The notes under the pieces: model-generated | The model's database searches: none | What the model was told of the DNA's origin: nothing | What the model saw: only the letters and a program-made list of their open reading frames with translations | Translations under genes and position numbers: made by a program | Assembly: GCF_004664715.2 (NCBI RefSeq) | Contig: NC_051073.1 | Span: 59,065,879-59,129,878, forward strand | DNA from: Peromyscus leucopus | Taxonomy: Eukaryota; Chordata; Mammalia; Rodentia; Cricetidae | Length of the DNA: 64,000 nt | Direction: 5' to 3' | Shown: piece by piece, positions 10,722-21,858 of the stretch | Position numbering within the stretch: position 1 is the first letter of the stretch | Layout: every line of letters starts with the position of its first letter

Positions 10722-13083
10722 CTGAGGGTGATGGATGATGGAAATAATTAGGAATGGAAACAGAATTGAGAGAAAGGATGATAAGTATGCCTAAGTCAAC
10801 TGTATAGCAATTGGGTGTTTCTTGCCCTTCTTAGAAGAAAACGAGAGCTGAAATGAAGCTGATAGAAGTTCTAGGGAAACTTCTGCTCAACTAGAAGATA
10901 TTTATTTAAGATAAACCAGGATGGTTTGAGTCCACCCACATCTGCAGAGAAGTCATTGTAGATGTAGGTAAGAGTCAACAACCTCTGTCAAAGTGCCGGG
11001 ACTGTTCGCTATGCAGGGGTGACCAGTGGTCATACAATACTCACTACAGGATTGTGGTGGCATTTCCCTCAGATTTCTCCATGGTTTCCTTTCTAGCTGT
11101 GAAGACGTAAATGAGTCCAGTGTCCTTCCTGTCTATAATCTGCTTAGCTACATTGAAAAGTTGTCACCTGTCCATGGACTACTGTCCCACATTCACTCTA
11201 AGACTGGTCACTCACTGCACAGCGGTAGATCATCAGTAGGGACAACTGGTTGAAATACCTACACTGGTTGATGCATGGGAAAGCATTAAATGACAGGAAT
11301 CTCAATTTTCTAAGAAAGAAAATGCCAATGCTGTATGTTTTATCACTCAATAAAAATACTGTCCAAGTAGACTTAAAAAGATAAATATTCAAACACAGCA
11401 TGTAACAAGTCCCTGTTTTGGAACACAGTGTGGAATTTACCAACCAAGTAAACATTGCAGAAGTCTTTGGAGAAGACTAGTTTGATGGGGTGTCAATCAT
11501 CCTCTGGACACCCGTGTTTTATTGAGCCTTGCCAAGGGAGCGTGAGGAAGTACTGTCTAGTCACACTGTGGACTTCTGAACAGAGGTGTAGAGAGGTAAC
11601 AAGGGACGAAGCCCATCTGCCCTTTGGGATTTCCTGGTTCAGCTCCTACCTACTGGCTAGCAAGTCCATGTTCATCCTTCTTTCTAAGGAACCTCCATCC
11701 CCAGGAGGCCTTCCTGGTGTTCATTACTCCCTCCTAAAGGAGACCCTCTTCAGCTACCCATCCTCAGGGCTCTGTCCATCTAGGCTCCAAGGGCTCTGTC
11801 CATTAGGTCTCCACTTTCTAGATTCACCTGGGAACCTCCACTCTTCCCCTGTTTTCTGATAACCCCTAGAAGATCATCCATGGGGAAATCTGAGGTAGGT
11901 GGGTTAGAGGTGTGTTATGGGGCAATGGGGGAAGTGGAGGGGGGTTAACCAGGCCAAGAGTCTGGTGAGCTACTAAGAACAATGCCTTCCCTACTTGGCA
12001 ATAGCTACTGATAGGGGTTAGAACAGGTAAAGATGACCTGTGAGCCATATCCCTATGGCCTCTGTTTGACATGTCCTGGCTTTGAGGCTGTCCTGCAACA
12101 GAGGGAAACTGGAAAGGAGAAGTCAACTATATTCATGAGCAATAAGCAAGCAGTGAGGTCCAATGGTCTCATCCTCTGTCCTTCTATCCCCCCAGGCCTC
12201 AGCCCATCTCCCCCATCAGCCCCTCACACTCACTTTTAAGATCAAAAATAACTTAATATGCTTGGACTGTTGATGACTAGTCAAGAAGGTTGCCAACTTG
12301 AAGCAGAAGGCTGGAGAATAATCTGATGAAGGACAGTGAATGCCAGGCACATCCAGTGCCTGATGAGAGTGTCATCTTATGGCATCAACAGTCCATAGAT
12401 ACCTCAGTAATATAACAGCCCCTGTGGGACCACAGCCAATCACGCAACACAGTATACACCACTTAGCCAGACATTAGACTAAGCAATTCACAAATATTAA
12501 ATACTTTGACAAATCATTGGTTGCTGTGATTTTGTTCCTCAATGTTAAATAGTGAAGAGGTTAGCCTAGCTGCCTGTTTCTGACACTCTGGGGTTCCCAC
12601 AAACACAGAGAGTCACCCTGGCTGAATAATCAAGCTTGCATTTGGTCCCTAAAAGCGCTTGGCTCAGCACCAGTGTTCATGTGTGGTTAATTCCCGTTCC
12701 CTCACATTTCCCATGTGCATTTGGTGTCCTTGCTAGACGATACAAAAGCCCACTTTGTCTTCATCTTCTGTGGGTCTCTTTTAGTTTAATGCCCAGGGGC
12801 AGCCAGCCCTTAGCGTGGGCTGTGTAGATCATCAGTAGAACCCAGGGCATACTTGGCTGGACCCACAGTCCTAGATGGCTGATCAGTCATGTTCCCTGAG
12901 TGCGGGCCATTTCCTTGGTCCTATCTTCAGATGCTTATTGTCAACCACGACACAGGCCTTATGGCCATCAGAAGTTCAACACCTGTTAGCAAGGCCCTCC
13001 CTCAGCAAGAACTAAGTGCTATGCAGATCTCTCTTCCATGTGGCCCTGTGTTCCCCAAGTCCCCCAGAGCTCCCAGTACCTAC
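10722..13083 (-). other. HCLS1: HCLS1 first intron
   Basis: Intron between the probable 5' exon and the ATG exon. It is notably poor in SINEs and microsatellites compared with the rest of the window, which is compatible with regulatory content near a lineage-specific promoter. I see no exon in it. Confidence 0.55.
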
Positions 13084-13260
13084 CTTTATTACCGTTTGTG
13101 CGAGCTCGAAGCTCTGGCTCTTCAAGTCCACACCCGGCTCCCCCTCCAGCCGCTGCCGCTTCGGGGTAAGAAACTGAAGCAGCTGCTTCAGTTCCGTTTT
13201 CAGGTTTCCTGTCATTTCCTGCCACACTGTCCTCACAGCTACTTCCTGGAGTTTGAGTCG
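13084..13260 (-). other. HCLS1: Probable 5' exon of HCLS1 (5' end approximate)
   Basis: A strong splice donor (AAAG then gtaggt) at 13084/13083 lies 2.4 kb upstream of the ATG exon, inside a local CpG-containing, GC-rich patch of 180 bases. The patch ends upstream in ETS-type GGAA sites. A 5' non-coding exon at this place fits the known HCLS1 structure. A frame open from an ATG at 13215 runs 44 codons to the donor and would join the coding exon in phase 0. Transcription and the start site are inferred. Confidence 0.55.
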
Positions 13261-13300
13261 GTTCCCTAAGCGCTGGGTACTTAAAAGGGTTAAGTGATTC
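13205..13300 (-). promoter_or_regulatory. Candidate HCLS1 promoter with ETS-type motifs
   Basis: On the minus strand this stretch has GGAAGT (13241-13246) and two further GGAA cores within 40 bases (in AGGAAATGACAGGAAA). It has no clear TATA box beyond a TTTTAA around 13285. Clustered ETS sites next to a TATA-less start are typical of leukocyte promoters such as HCLS1 (PU.1/ETS control). The function is inferred from position and motifs. Confidence 0.4.
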
Positions 13301-13946
13301 TGTGTCTCGTATTTTGAAACTTTTTTTTTTTTTTCAGGTCACAGGATGGTTATAAAAATGACCGCCGAGCCACATCCCTAACAGTTAAGACACGTTCAAG
13401 AATGCTGTAGGACTGCTCTGTGTCCTACATAGGGCAGCTGCACCTAAGACACTAAAAGAATTCACAACGGACCAGGTAGGTGTGGTAGCAAACATCTGTG
13501 ATCCCAGCACTAAGGTGTAGCCTGGGCTCCAACATGGTTGTAGAGGCCGGGTCTCAGGGAGGGAAACAAAAACAGAACGTTTGATATTAGTGTGACAGTG
13601 ATCTACATGTGAATTTTGAAGGGCGAGCCTTAGTAAGTAATACATACCTCTTCATTACCTATAGCACTTACAACAGGGCTCACACAGAGCTGACACCCAA
13701 AGGGTAACTCGTGGGAAAGGCGGACAAAGTTCCCTAGCTTGCTGGGAAGCTCTGTGGGGCCTGAGCTCACTGATAGAGGTCTGACTCCAGATGAACTTCT
13801 CCAAGAAGTGCACATGAACTCTGACACACTCTACACTGTTAAGATCTGCTGCCCTTCCCTTCTATCTTCAAGTGATTTGTTTGGACCAATGAAAGAGACC
13901 CTTTCGCTTTTACTGGCTGCTTTACAAATAATCCCCCAGGGGGACA

Positions 13947-14063
<117 letters not shown>

Positions 14064-14770
14064 GCAACCTGGGGCCCTCAGTGACAAAGATGAGGCAAAT
14101 AAAGCCCCAAGGATCTCTGGTTGAAAATTAATCCTACTAAGAATTTATTGAATCTGACCCTGGCTCTCCTCACCTTGGTCATCTGTGGAGTTCTGACCTG
14201 ATTGGCTTAGAGATAATGAACCCTGAGAGGGTCCCAGAAGGACTGGAGAAACCAGTCTATGACATAAGAGAGCGTTTCTGCAGAATAGAAAGCTTCTAAG
14301 TTCACTTCCAAATGGAAGCTGGACTTGGGACATCTTATTTGTTCTGATAAAGCTACTTTAGAGAAATATGTAGAAAGGGGAAATCTTAGCTAATTTGGAA
14401 TTCTAATCCAACGTCAAAATTAGAATTATCAGAGCAGACATTATAACACATCATACAGCAACGCAGTTCTCTGGAGAAACCATAGAACTTCAGAGATGAC
14501 ACCAAGAAAACTCAATTCCCCTTTACAAATACCCCATGTTCATCCCTTGAGGAGCAGACTGTAACATGCAGGAATAGCAAGGCTTTGAGACCAAAGAGAT
14601 CAGGTTCAAAATACACATGTACACTGAGACAGCCAGCTAGCTTTTCCCAAGCAACATCATATAAAAGCATAATTATACCTACCCAACGTGCACGAGATAC
14701 AAAACTTCCCCTCCTGCACTGGGTGTGTGTTGGGGGGCCTGTCTTAGGAAACTTTTTTTGTTTGTTTGCT

Positions 14771-14813
<43 letters not shown>
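14771..14813 (+). repeat. (TG)n microsatellite
   Basis: About 20 pure TG repeats adjacent to a B1. Confidence 0.95.
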
Positions 14814-14814
<1 letters not shown>

Positions 14815-14815
<1 letters not shown>

Positions 14816-14955
14816 CCTTCGAGACAGTCTTGCTATGTAGCACATGCTGTCTTGAACTTACTATATGGACAAGATTGACCTGGACCTTATGATCCTCCTG
14901 CCTCAGCCTCCTAAGTGCTGGAATTACAGGTAAGTGCCACCATACCTGGTGGCCC
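14815..14955 (-). mobile_element. B1 SINE
   Basis: Plus strand gagacagtcttgctatgtag to ggtaagtgccaccatacctg, directly after a TG array that may have grown from its A-rich tail region. Confidence 0.85.
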
Positions 14956-15227
14956 AATATTTTCCAGAGTTCTCTCAGAACTATACACAAGGCTTCAGGA
15001 ATTTCACACCCCCTGATTCTGCTCCTTTAACTCAATTTCAGGATGGATGTCTTCACTATACCTCACCTCCTTCAGCTCCAGCGGCTGAGGCTAGAAGGAT
15101 GCTCACAGCCATCTGATGCTGGCCAGTGAGAAGGGAGGATTTTCACAACTTTCTGCCCCAGTAAGCATTCCTCCATCCTTCACTCTCCATAGAGTGCAAA
15201 CACAGGTCCATAACATCTGTGCCGACA

Positions 15228-15799
15228 CAACTCATTCTGAAAATAATTTTATTATTTTACAGTAGTTCAGGAAAGTTCTTAGGATGTTGTGACTAAAATT
15301 TAATCACCATGGAACAAAGATCTGATGAGCCCATCAGTCTTTCTTCTTCAGATGATCGGCCCAGGAAGGAAATACATCATGTCCATAATGAGAAAACCAG
15401 TGGCTGACAGAAGAGAGAGGTACAGCGGGAGCCACTCGTGACCCTGCTGTCAGGTCTGGATTCGGGTGCTTTGCCTTCTCTTTCCATTGCCTCAGCCCTG
15501 TTCCCAGAGGCAGGTGACAATGGTGTTGAAGATGGAATAACTCACACCCGCACAGCAGTGTGGTAGCTCAAGTTCTCCAGGCTAGAAGCGGTGATGCTCC
15601 CCGCAAGGTCTCCGGACCCCTGTGTTGGCACATCCAGAAAATAGGACACACCGGGCCTGCAGCTCCAAATTGTTCTCAGAGCCGCCTTTGTTGTTACAGG
15701 AACTTCCCAAGGAGATAAGGTGGGTTCAGGGTGGGAAGGTTGTAATGGAACTAACAATTCTGATTAGTTACGAAGGAATGAAACGTTCTGAAGTCAAGT
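15228..15799 (-). other. GOLGB1: GOLGB1 3' UTR (inferred)
   Basis: This is the sequence from the giantin stop codon to just past the first good polyadenylation signal, about 570 bases. It is free of SINEs, unlike the DNA on either side, which fits a transcribed UTR. The 3' limit is inferred from the signal only. Confidence 0.55.
15248..15253 (-). terminator. Polyadenylation signal AATAAA of GOLGB1
   Basis: The hexamer AATAAA reads on the minus strand about 550 bases after the giantin stop, in an AT-rich patch. GT-containing sequence follows within 30 bases. It is the first canonical signal after the stop that I noticed. Confidence 0.5.
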
Positions 15800-15934
15800 T
15801 CACAGGTAACCTGTGAGACACAGGATGAGAATGACGTGAACCATCAGGAAGTAGATGGCTGCAAGCAGCGGTGCTCGGGTCCGGGAATGGCACAGTGAAC
15901 GCAGAACCCGCTTCCATCCAACACCACTCCGGGT
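15800..15934 (-). CDS. GOLGB1: GOLGB1 last coding exon: basic stretch and C-terminal Golgi membrane anchor
   Basis: This exon has 135 bp, 44 codons plus TGA at 15800-15802. It reads [20 protein letters not shown], then a hydrophobic segment of about 22 residues that reaches the C-terminal leucine. This is the tail anchor: the long rod faces the cytosol and almost nothing protrudes into the lumen. The end TGYL replaces TGHL in my recollection of human. The acceptor is ggtttcag. Confidence 0.97.
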   Translation of the reverse strand, partial: TRSGVGWKRVLRSLCHSRTRAPLLAAIYFLMVHVILILCLTGYL

Positions 15935-18900
15935 CTGAAACCAACAACGTAACAACAATAACAACAAACGGGGAAGTCCAAGCTCCACCTGAGGGCTCTT
16001 TCCCTTCACCAGTAATCCTGCATGTAAGTCAAGCCCATCCTGTCCTCCCAGAAGGGAGGCGTCCTGCGAGGGTTTCCTCAGTGGCTGGACACCTACAACA
16101 TTGGCCACCTCCATCCCTGCAGCCCAGTCCCAGAGCAGAGTCCTCTCTGTGGCCCTCCTCCCTTACCCTTCGATAGCTGCTGTCTGGGATATCTATTAAC
16201 ACAGACGTCTCCTGAGAGCCACAGGCGCCAATGATAGGAGTCCGGGCTGATTCCCATTCACTCTGCTCCAACCTGTGTTGAGGAAGAAGATATAACACGG
16301 GTCCGCTGCATGAGAATCTTCCCAGTCACCCTTCCGGTTGGGAAGCTGGTTAGTGTCTTGTCCTCGGGAGCATGACCAACAACCAATGGAACTGGGATCC
16401 AAGACCCGTTTGTCTTTATGCCTCATGTTCCTCCCCCCTCGATTCCACATTTGATTCAGAAACTCACTAATTTCTCTCTCCCCTTCCTTCTCCACCCCAC
16501 CCCCCTTTTTTTTTTATGTGGCCCAGGCTGGCTTTGAACTTAGACTGAAGCTGACTGGCAGCCTCTGCAGTCCTCTGCTGACTGGCTTATAACTTCATTT
16601 GGGAAATTCTCCGTTTGTGAGAAGCTGCCATTACTCAGTGGTCTCTGAAAACAGGGCAAGGGCACGTCTCATCATTCATTTGCCTACAGGGACACACATT
16701 TCACCTGGAGTGGGGAGAAGGCCACGCCCCTTTCCTCTTCATGTTTCTTCCCACACAGGGAATCTCCATCAGCGGAACATTGCTTCTCGGTGGGCCACTC
16801 TCTTCTTCAGCAGAGACGAAATGCCTTAATCTGACCCTGGTCTACGTGGGCCATCCTTAGCCAGCCCGCGCTCCATTCTGCTCTCAGCCAGAAGGAAAGT
16901 GGGAAGGGGCTAACCTTAAGTTAATGTGGTCCAGACACAGGCTCCAGAGTCATCCTGACTAAGCTGCCTCAAGGGGTGCAGATGAATGACACCGGAGGGG
17001 GATAAACCTCCCCATAGACGAGGTTTCAGAAATCTGAACAATTTCATAAGTGGCAGAGAAATAGCCATGAACAAACAGGCTTGAAAGTCTTGGTATGGCC
17101 CCTCCACCATGCTGTACTGTGCTTCCACAGAGCCGACCCTCAAAGCTACCTAGACAGGCGCTGAAAACAAAAAGCTGTGAATATGCTGGATCTGGATGCA
17201 AAGGAAAGAAATCCCAGCACAAGCCTTTGAAACTCCAGAAGTACTGTGCTTCTCGGTGATGACTCTCAAGGCACTCCAGGACCATGTCAAGGGGAGATTA
17301 AGATCCTAACTCACCCTGAGCCTGGCCGCAGAAATGTGCAGGAGCAAGGTCAGGAACGGGGAGAAGTGGACAGAAGGCCCCCCCACACCTTACCGTCTGA
17401 TCTGCTCCTCGGCCAGGGAGAGGGCGCTTTCAGCGGCCAGTCTTTGGTCGTGTTCTTCTTCCAGCAGCTTCTTTAACTCATTCACTTCTTGCTTGGTGCT
17501 GCGCAGCTGCTCCTGGGCCTTGGAAAAACTTGAGGGTAAAGGCAAACAAAGGGTGTCAACTAGATGCAGAACACAACCTCTAATACATCTTCACAAGGCT
17601 GGAAGCATTTCGCCAAACAGGGAAACTAACACAGAAGCAAACAGAGCAGAAAATACCCACTGAGAGATGGGAGCCTGCGGAACAGTTTCAATTCCGTTTG
17701 TAGCGCTGTATGTATGCACTTTTACTATAACTCCTGTTCACTCTTACACACCCTCTGTTAGGTATTGTTATGTTCAGTCTTTACCTCACTTCTGTGACAC
17801 TAGTCAAGATAATAGGGCACGCTAAGTACAGACGGTGAACTCTACCTCCACCAAGATTACAACCCAATTTCCTTAAAATGGTGTACACTGACCATAGGTT
17901 TCGTTATGACACCTCCACACATGTAGATAATGTGTCTTTATCATATATATTCATTCCCATCGCCCTCTCTTGTCTACCACCCAATTTCTTTGCACACAGT
18001 GCATGATGGAGGGCAAGTCCTGATCCTCTACCTTGGCTGTGGCTCCCTTGTGGCCTCAGGATTACTCTTCTTCCAAGTTTGAGTCTTTTCCTGCGGTGCT
18101 CCTGGAGCAACATCTATAGTTGGTGACCCCTAGAAAACACAGCAGCGTAGGTAGTGGTCGTGATGGAAACTCTTCAGATACTGTATGTCTGCAAACCGAA
18201 AGCGGTCCACAGCCCCTAGCTCCCCCCACCCCCCCCCCGACTACCACTACTACTCTTTGCTGCGGCCTTGGCCTTACCGCCTGCAGCTCCTGCACCTGCT
18301 TCTCCAGGACAGCACAGCGTTTGAAGAGCTCACTGTAGTGGTGCTGGTTCTCCCGGAGGCTCTGGCTGGCGTCACTGAGCTGGATGGCGAGGGTATTCTT
18401 CTCCTCGAGCAGCTGAGAGAACTGGAGGAGGGAGAGGGGAGAAGGGAGAGGGGAGTACTGCCCTCAGGACCACATCACCGGAAGCAGCACTAAGGCAACT
18501 GGCCTGAGCTGTCAGGACCTGATTTGTAACACAGGACCTACCTTAGAATCACACCACAGTACGTTTCTTCAAAGGGAAAAATGCCTAAATGTTTCAGCCA
18601 CAAAAGGAAAATTATTCTGGAAGAGTAGCAGGAAACTGGTTTATTTTTAATGGTGCCAAGGTCTATGAGCTGAACAATGATTAAGCAGAAACCCCTAACA
18701 AACATTCCAGTAGAATAGGCTAGTCCAGAAATGTAAGCAGAGGGTGGTAGATTGGGTCCATGTTTGAATTACTAGTAAATAACAAGGCCCAGAGCTCAAT
18801 ACAGCCAGAGAACAAGCTTGCACTTAAAAAAGGTGTATAATAAATAGTATGGCTGGGTGGATATGTTTCTGAGAGAGCAGAAATACATCATCATGTGTCT

Positions 18901-19134
18901 ATGTCTACCGGAGAGACTGGAGTGGGAGCTCAGATGCCCACACGTAGAAATAGTAGTCTCAAAGCCAATCTTTCCTCTGGTTCCCAAGTTACAGGCAGTG
19001 GTCCGATCTGTCCCTGCACAAGTTCAGTGTCAGGGTGCCCACCGCCTGGCAAAGCAATCTAAGCCACTGGTTTCTGAGCCAGAACATTTTCTTTTTCTTT
19101 CTTCTTTCTCTCTTTCTTCTTTCTCTTTCTTTCT

Positions 19135-19205
<71 letters not shown>

Positions 19206-19208
19206 CTC

Positions 19209-19284
<76 letters not shown>

Positions 19285-21815
19285 CAACGAGTGAAAACAT
19301 TTACCTGGTGTAGCGTCTACCAGCTGATTGGGATTTGACTCCTCTGGAACCAGAATTCTGATTCTTCATTTGTGGGCTGTCATTTTAAACTTTAGTTATG
19401 ATTAATACCAAGATACATTAGTAGCCATGGAGATGTCCCCTCTGAGTACCCCATCACAGAAACACAGGAAGGCTTGTATCACAGGAAATGGACAAATCTA
19501 GCTGCAAGTCTTGTCTTCTCTTGAGGATTCTTTTCTAAGTGTTTGTGTAGGAAAGTTTATCAATGTTTTAGAGAAAACAGTTTTCTAGAGACACCCCAGG
19601 AAAATGCATCTGATGCACACAGAAGAGCACACATGATTACAAACATGGTCTGTAACTGAACACTGCTCCAGATGACTCTCTGTGTGGTTGTAACTCTGAA
19701 GATCAAGGTTCAGTTCACGAAACATTTGGACAAATACTGTCTTTCTTGAAAGAAGCGGAGAAAGGATTTCCATCCTTGTTTACAAATGGAAAAAAGAAGT
19801 AAGTTTATACTTGTCAAGGCCATGACACCAATAGCTCCCAGAGCAAAGCTCACAGGTATGGGTCTCTCTAAGTCTTGAGATCCACCTGCTTTATGATGCT
19901 GCCCAAGCTAAGGGCCAGCAGAAAAGTCATGGGTGTCAGGAGCTGTTGCTGAAGAAAAGGTTGTAAACGTTTGAGAAGCAATATTAATTTGAGAGCAGAA
20001 AGCTGCGTACAATAGGAACTCCAGGGTAAGGAGTAACACAATGCTTTCCTAACACAGGAGGAAGAAGACGTTCCTAGTCATAATGAACAGCCCAAGCTAC
20101 CCCAAACACAAGTAAACAGAAACAAAACAAAACTCCTCAGTGTTGAAAAGAACCTTCACATTTTGTCTTTGGTAAATCTAGAGACAGAGGGCAGGCCCAG
20201 GAAACTCGATAAAAGCAAGGCTTCCAAACAGCAAATGACAGGTAGCCAATGGCTAATAAGCCACCCCCATGATCCATTTCGGATGTTGTCTGCATCTGTT
20301 TAGGTTCCTGGAGTTTAGGAGCAGGCATGTGATCCAGGGACCACTGCCCTCTCAATGTCAGTGAGTTTCACCGGAACACAGCACTGCTCTTTTATGCACT
20401 GCTGCTTTGGAGTGGCAACCACAAAGGCATGCAATGCACAAACCAACTTAGGCTTCTAAGTCACTGCGCTCTGCTCTACCTCACAAGCTAACCGAATTTA
20501 AGCCGCTGAAATTAGAGGAACATTATTCCATCCATCACGTTTTAAAGTTTCTAACATATTCCTACACCACACAGAAACATTTAGCTAAGTCAGAACTGTG
20601 CAGAAAACCTGAGCCTCCAGCAAAGGAACCGGGGCACACAGGAGTAGAGAGAAACACCTATGACAGCCCTTCAGCGTCATCTCACTCAAGTCCCCAGAAG
20701 CAATTCTCCTAGTTGGTTGGGACCCCAATGACTGCAGGTTTCCTGTGTGTCCTCAGTGCCTACCACATTGCCAGACTCTCAGCCGGCAAATGAGAGCTAC
20801 TTGTTAACCAGTAGCTGTTAACTACTACTATGATGAGGGAAGCTAGGGAGGAGGCGCCTTCCTCACAGCTAAGTTCTAAAGAGAACTGTTTCTTACCAGA
20901 GTGACAAAGGCCTATAGTAGTGCTGTTCACACTGCAAGTGATTGCACTTAGTTCTAAGGTGAGTGGCTGTGATCGGAAGAGGAACAGGGACTTGTGGGGG
21001 TGTGGAACATTATGGTTTTTATCTTGACTGCTTCTTACGCATCTCTTTACTTTGTGAAAATGTACCATGCTATGCTGATGATCTGTTACTTTTATTTATT
21101 TTTTAATTTTTTTTAAGATTTATTTTACTTATTATGTATACAGTGTTCTGTATACATAATAAGAAGAGGGCACCAGATCTCATTACAGATGGTTGTGAGC
21201 CACCATGTGGTTGCTGGGAATTGAACTCCGGACCTCTTGAAGAGCAGTCAATGCTCTTGACCTCTGAGCCATCTCTCCAGCCCCTACTTTTATGTTTAAC
21301 TTCAATAAAACATTTACAATTTTTAGCTGGTATCATCTACCAAAGTGACTGATTTCATCATCTATAAACAGTTCTGTTTAGTTTAAAATGCTGTCACAGG
21401 AGGATAGATGCCAGACAGAGCCACAGGCTAGTATGTGGAGAGGAGTAAGAACTGAAGTGGACTGAAAGGTGTCCACTGGGTCTTCATAGCCACAGAGTGA
21501 CAAAGGTCAGCAATTCTGGAAACAGGTAGGTCAGAGGAGACCCTCCCCACCAAACCAAACCAAACTAAACCAGGGCTGGCTCTTCCATCAACTCATTAGG
21601 ATCCAAAGCCAGTGAAGTCTCTGACATTTCAGTGTTGGTTGAATTTAACATCTAATGAGTATCTCTAAGTGTGGCAAGCACACTGGCCACATATATAACC
21701 ACTGACCTCAGAGTGACTGAAGCCTTGAGCAAGCCACTTAGTACTTGTGGCCTTTTCTCCTCATCTGGGAAAACCATCTCCTGATTTTTATGATTTTGAA
21801 TCTCAATGTTATTAG

Positions 21816-21858
<43 letters not shown>

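Noticed and set aside
11455..11859. A 134-codon plus-strand open frame in the HCLS1 first intron
   Set aside because: No recognisable domain, no supporting splice or promoter context, and a composition typical of pyrimidine-rich intron DNA.
13012..13236. A separate small gene encoding a leucine-rich 74-residue protein
   Set aside because: The frame ends past a strong splice donor and fits better as the HCLS1 5' exon. I know no protein family that matches it.
12889..13269. A 126-codon plus-strand open frame across the HCLS1 promoter region
   Set aside because: It lies antisense to the probable exon in GC-rich DNA where long chance frames are common, and no motif is recognisable.
18989..19313. 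Arg-Glu-Lys and Phe-Leu-Ser repeat frames
   Set aside because: These are translations of the TTTC/TC tract.
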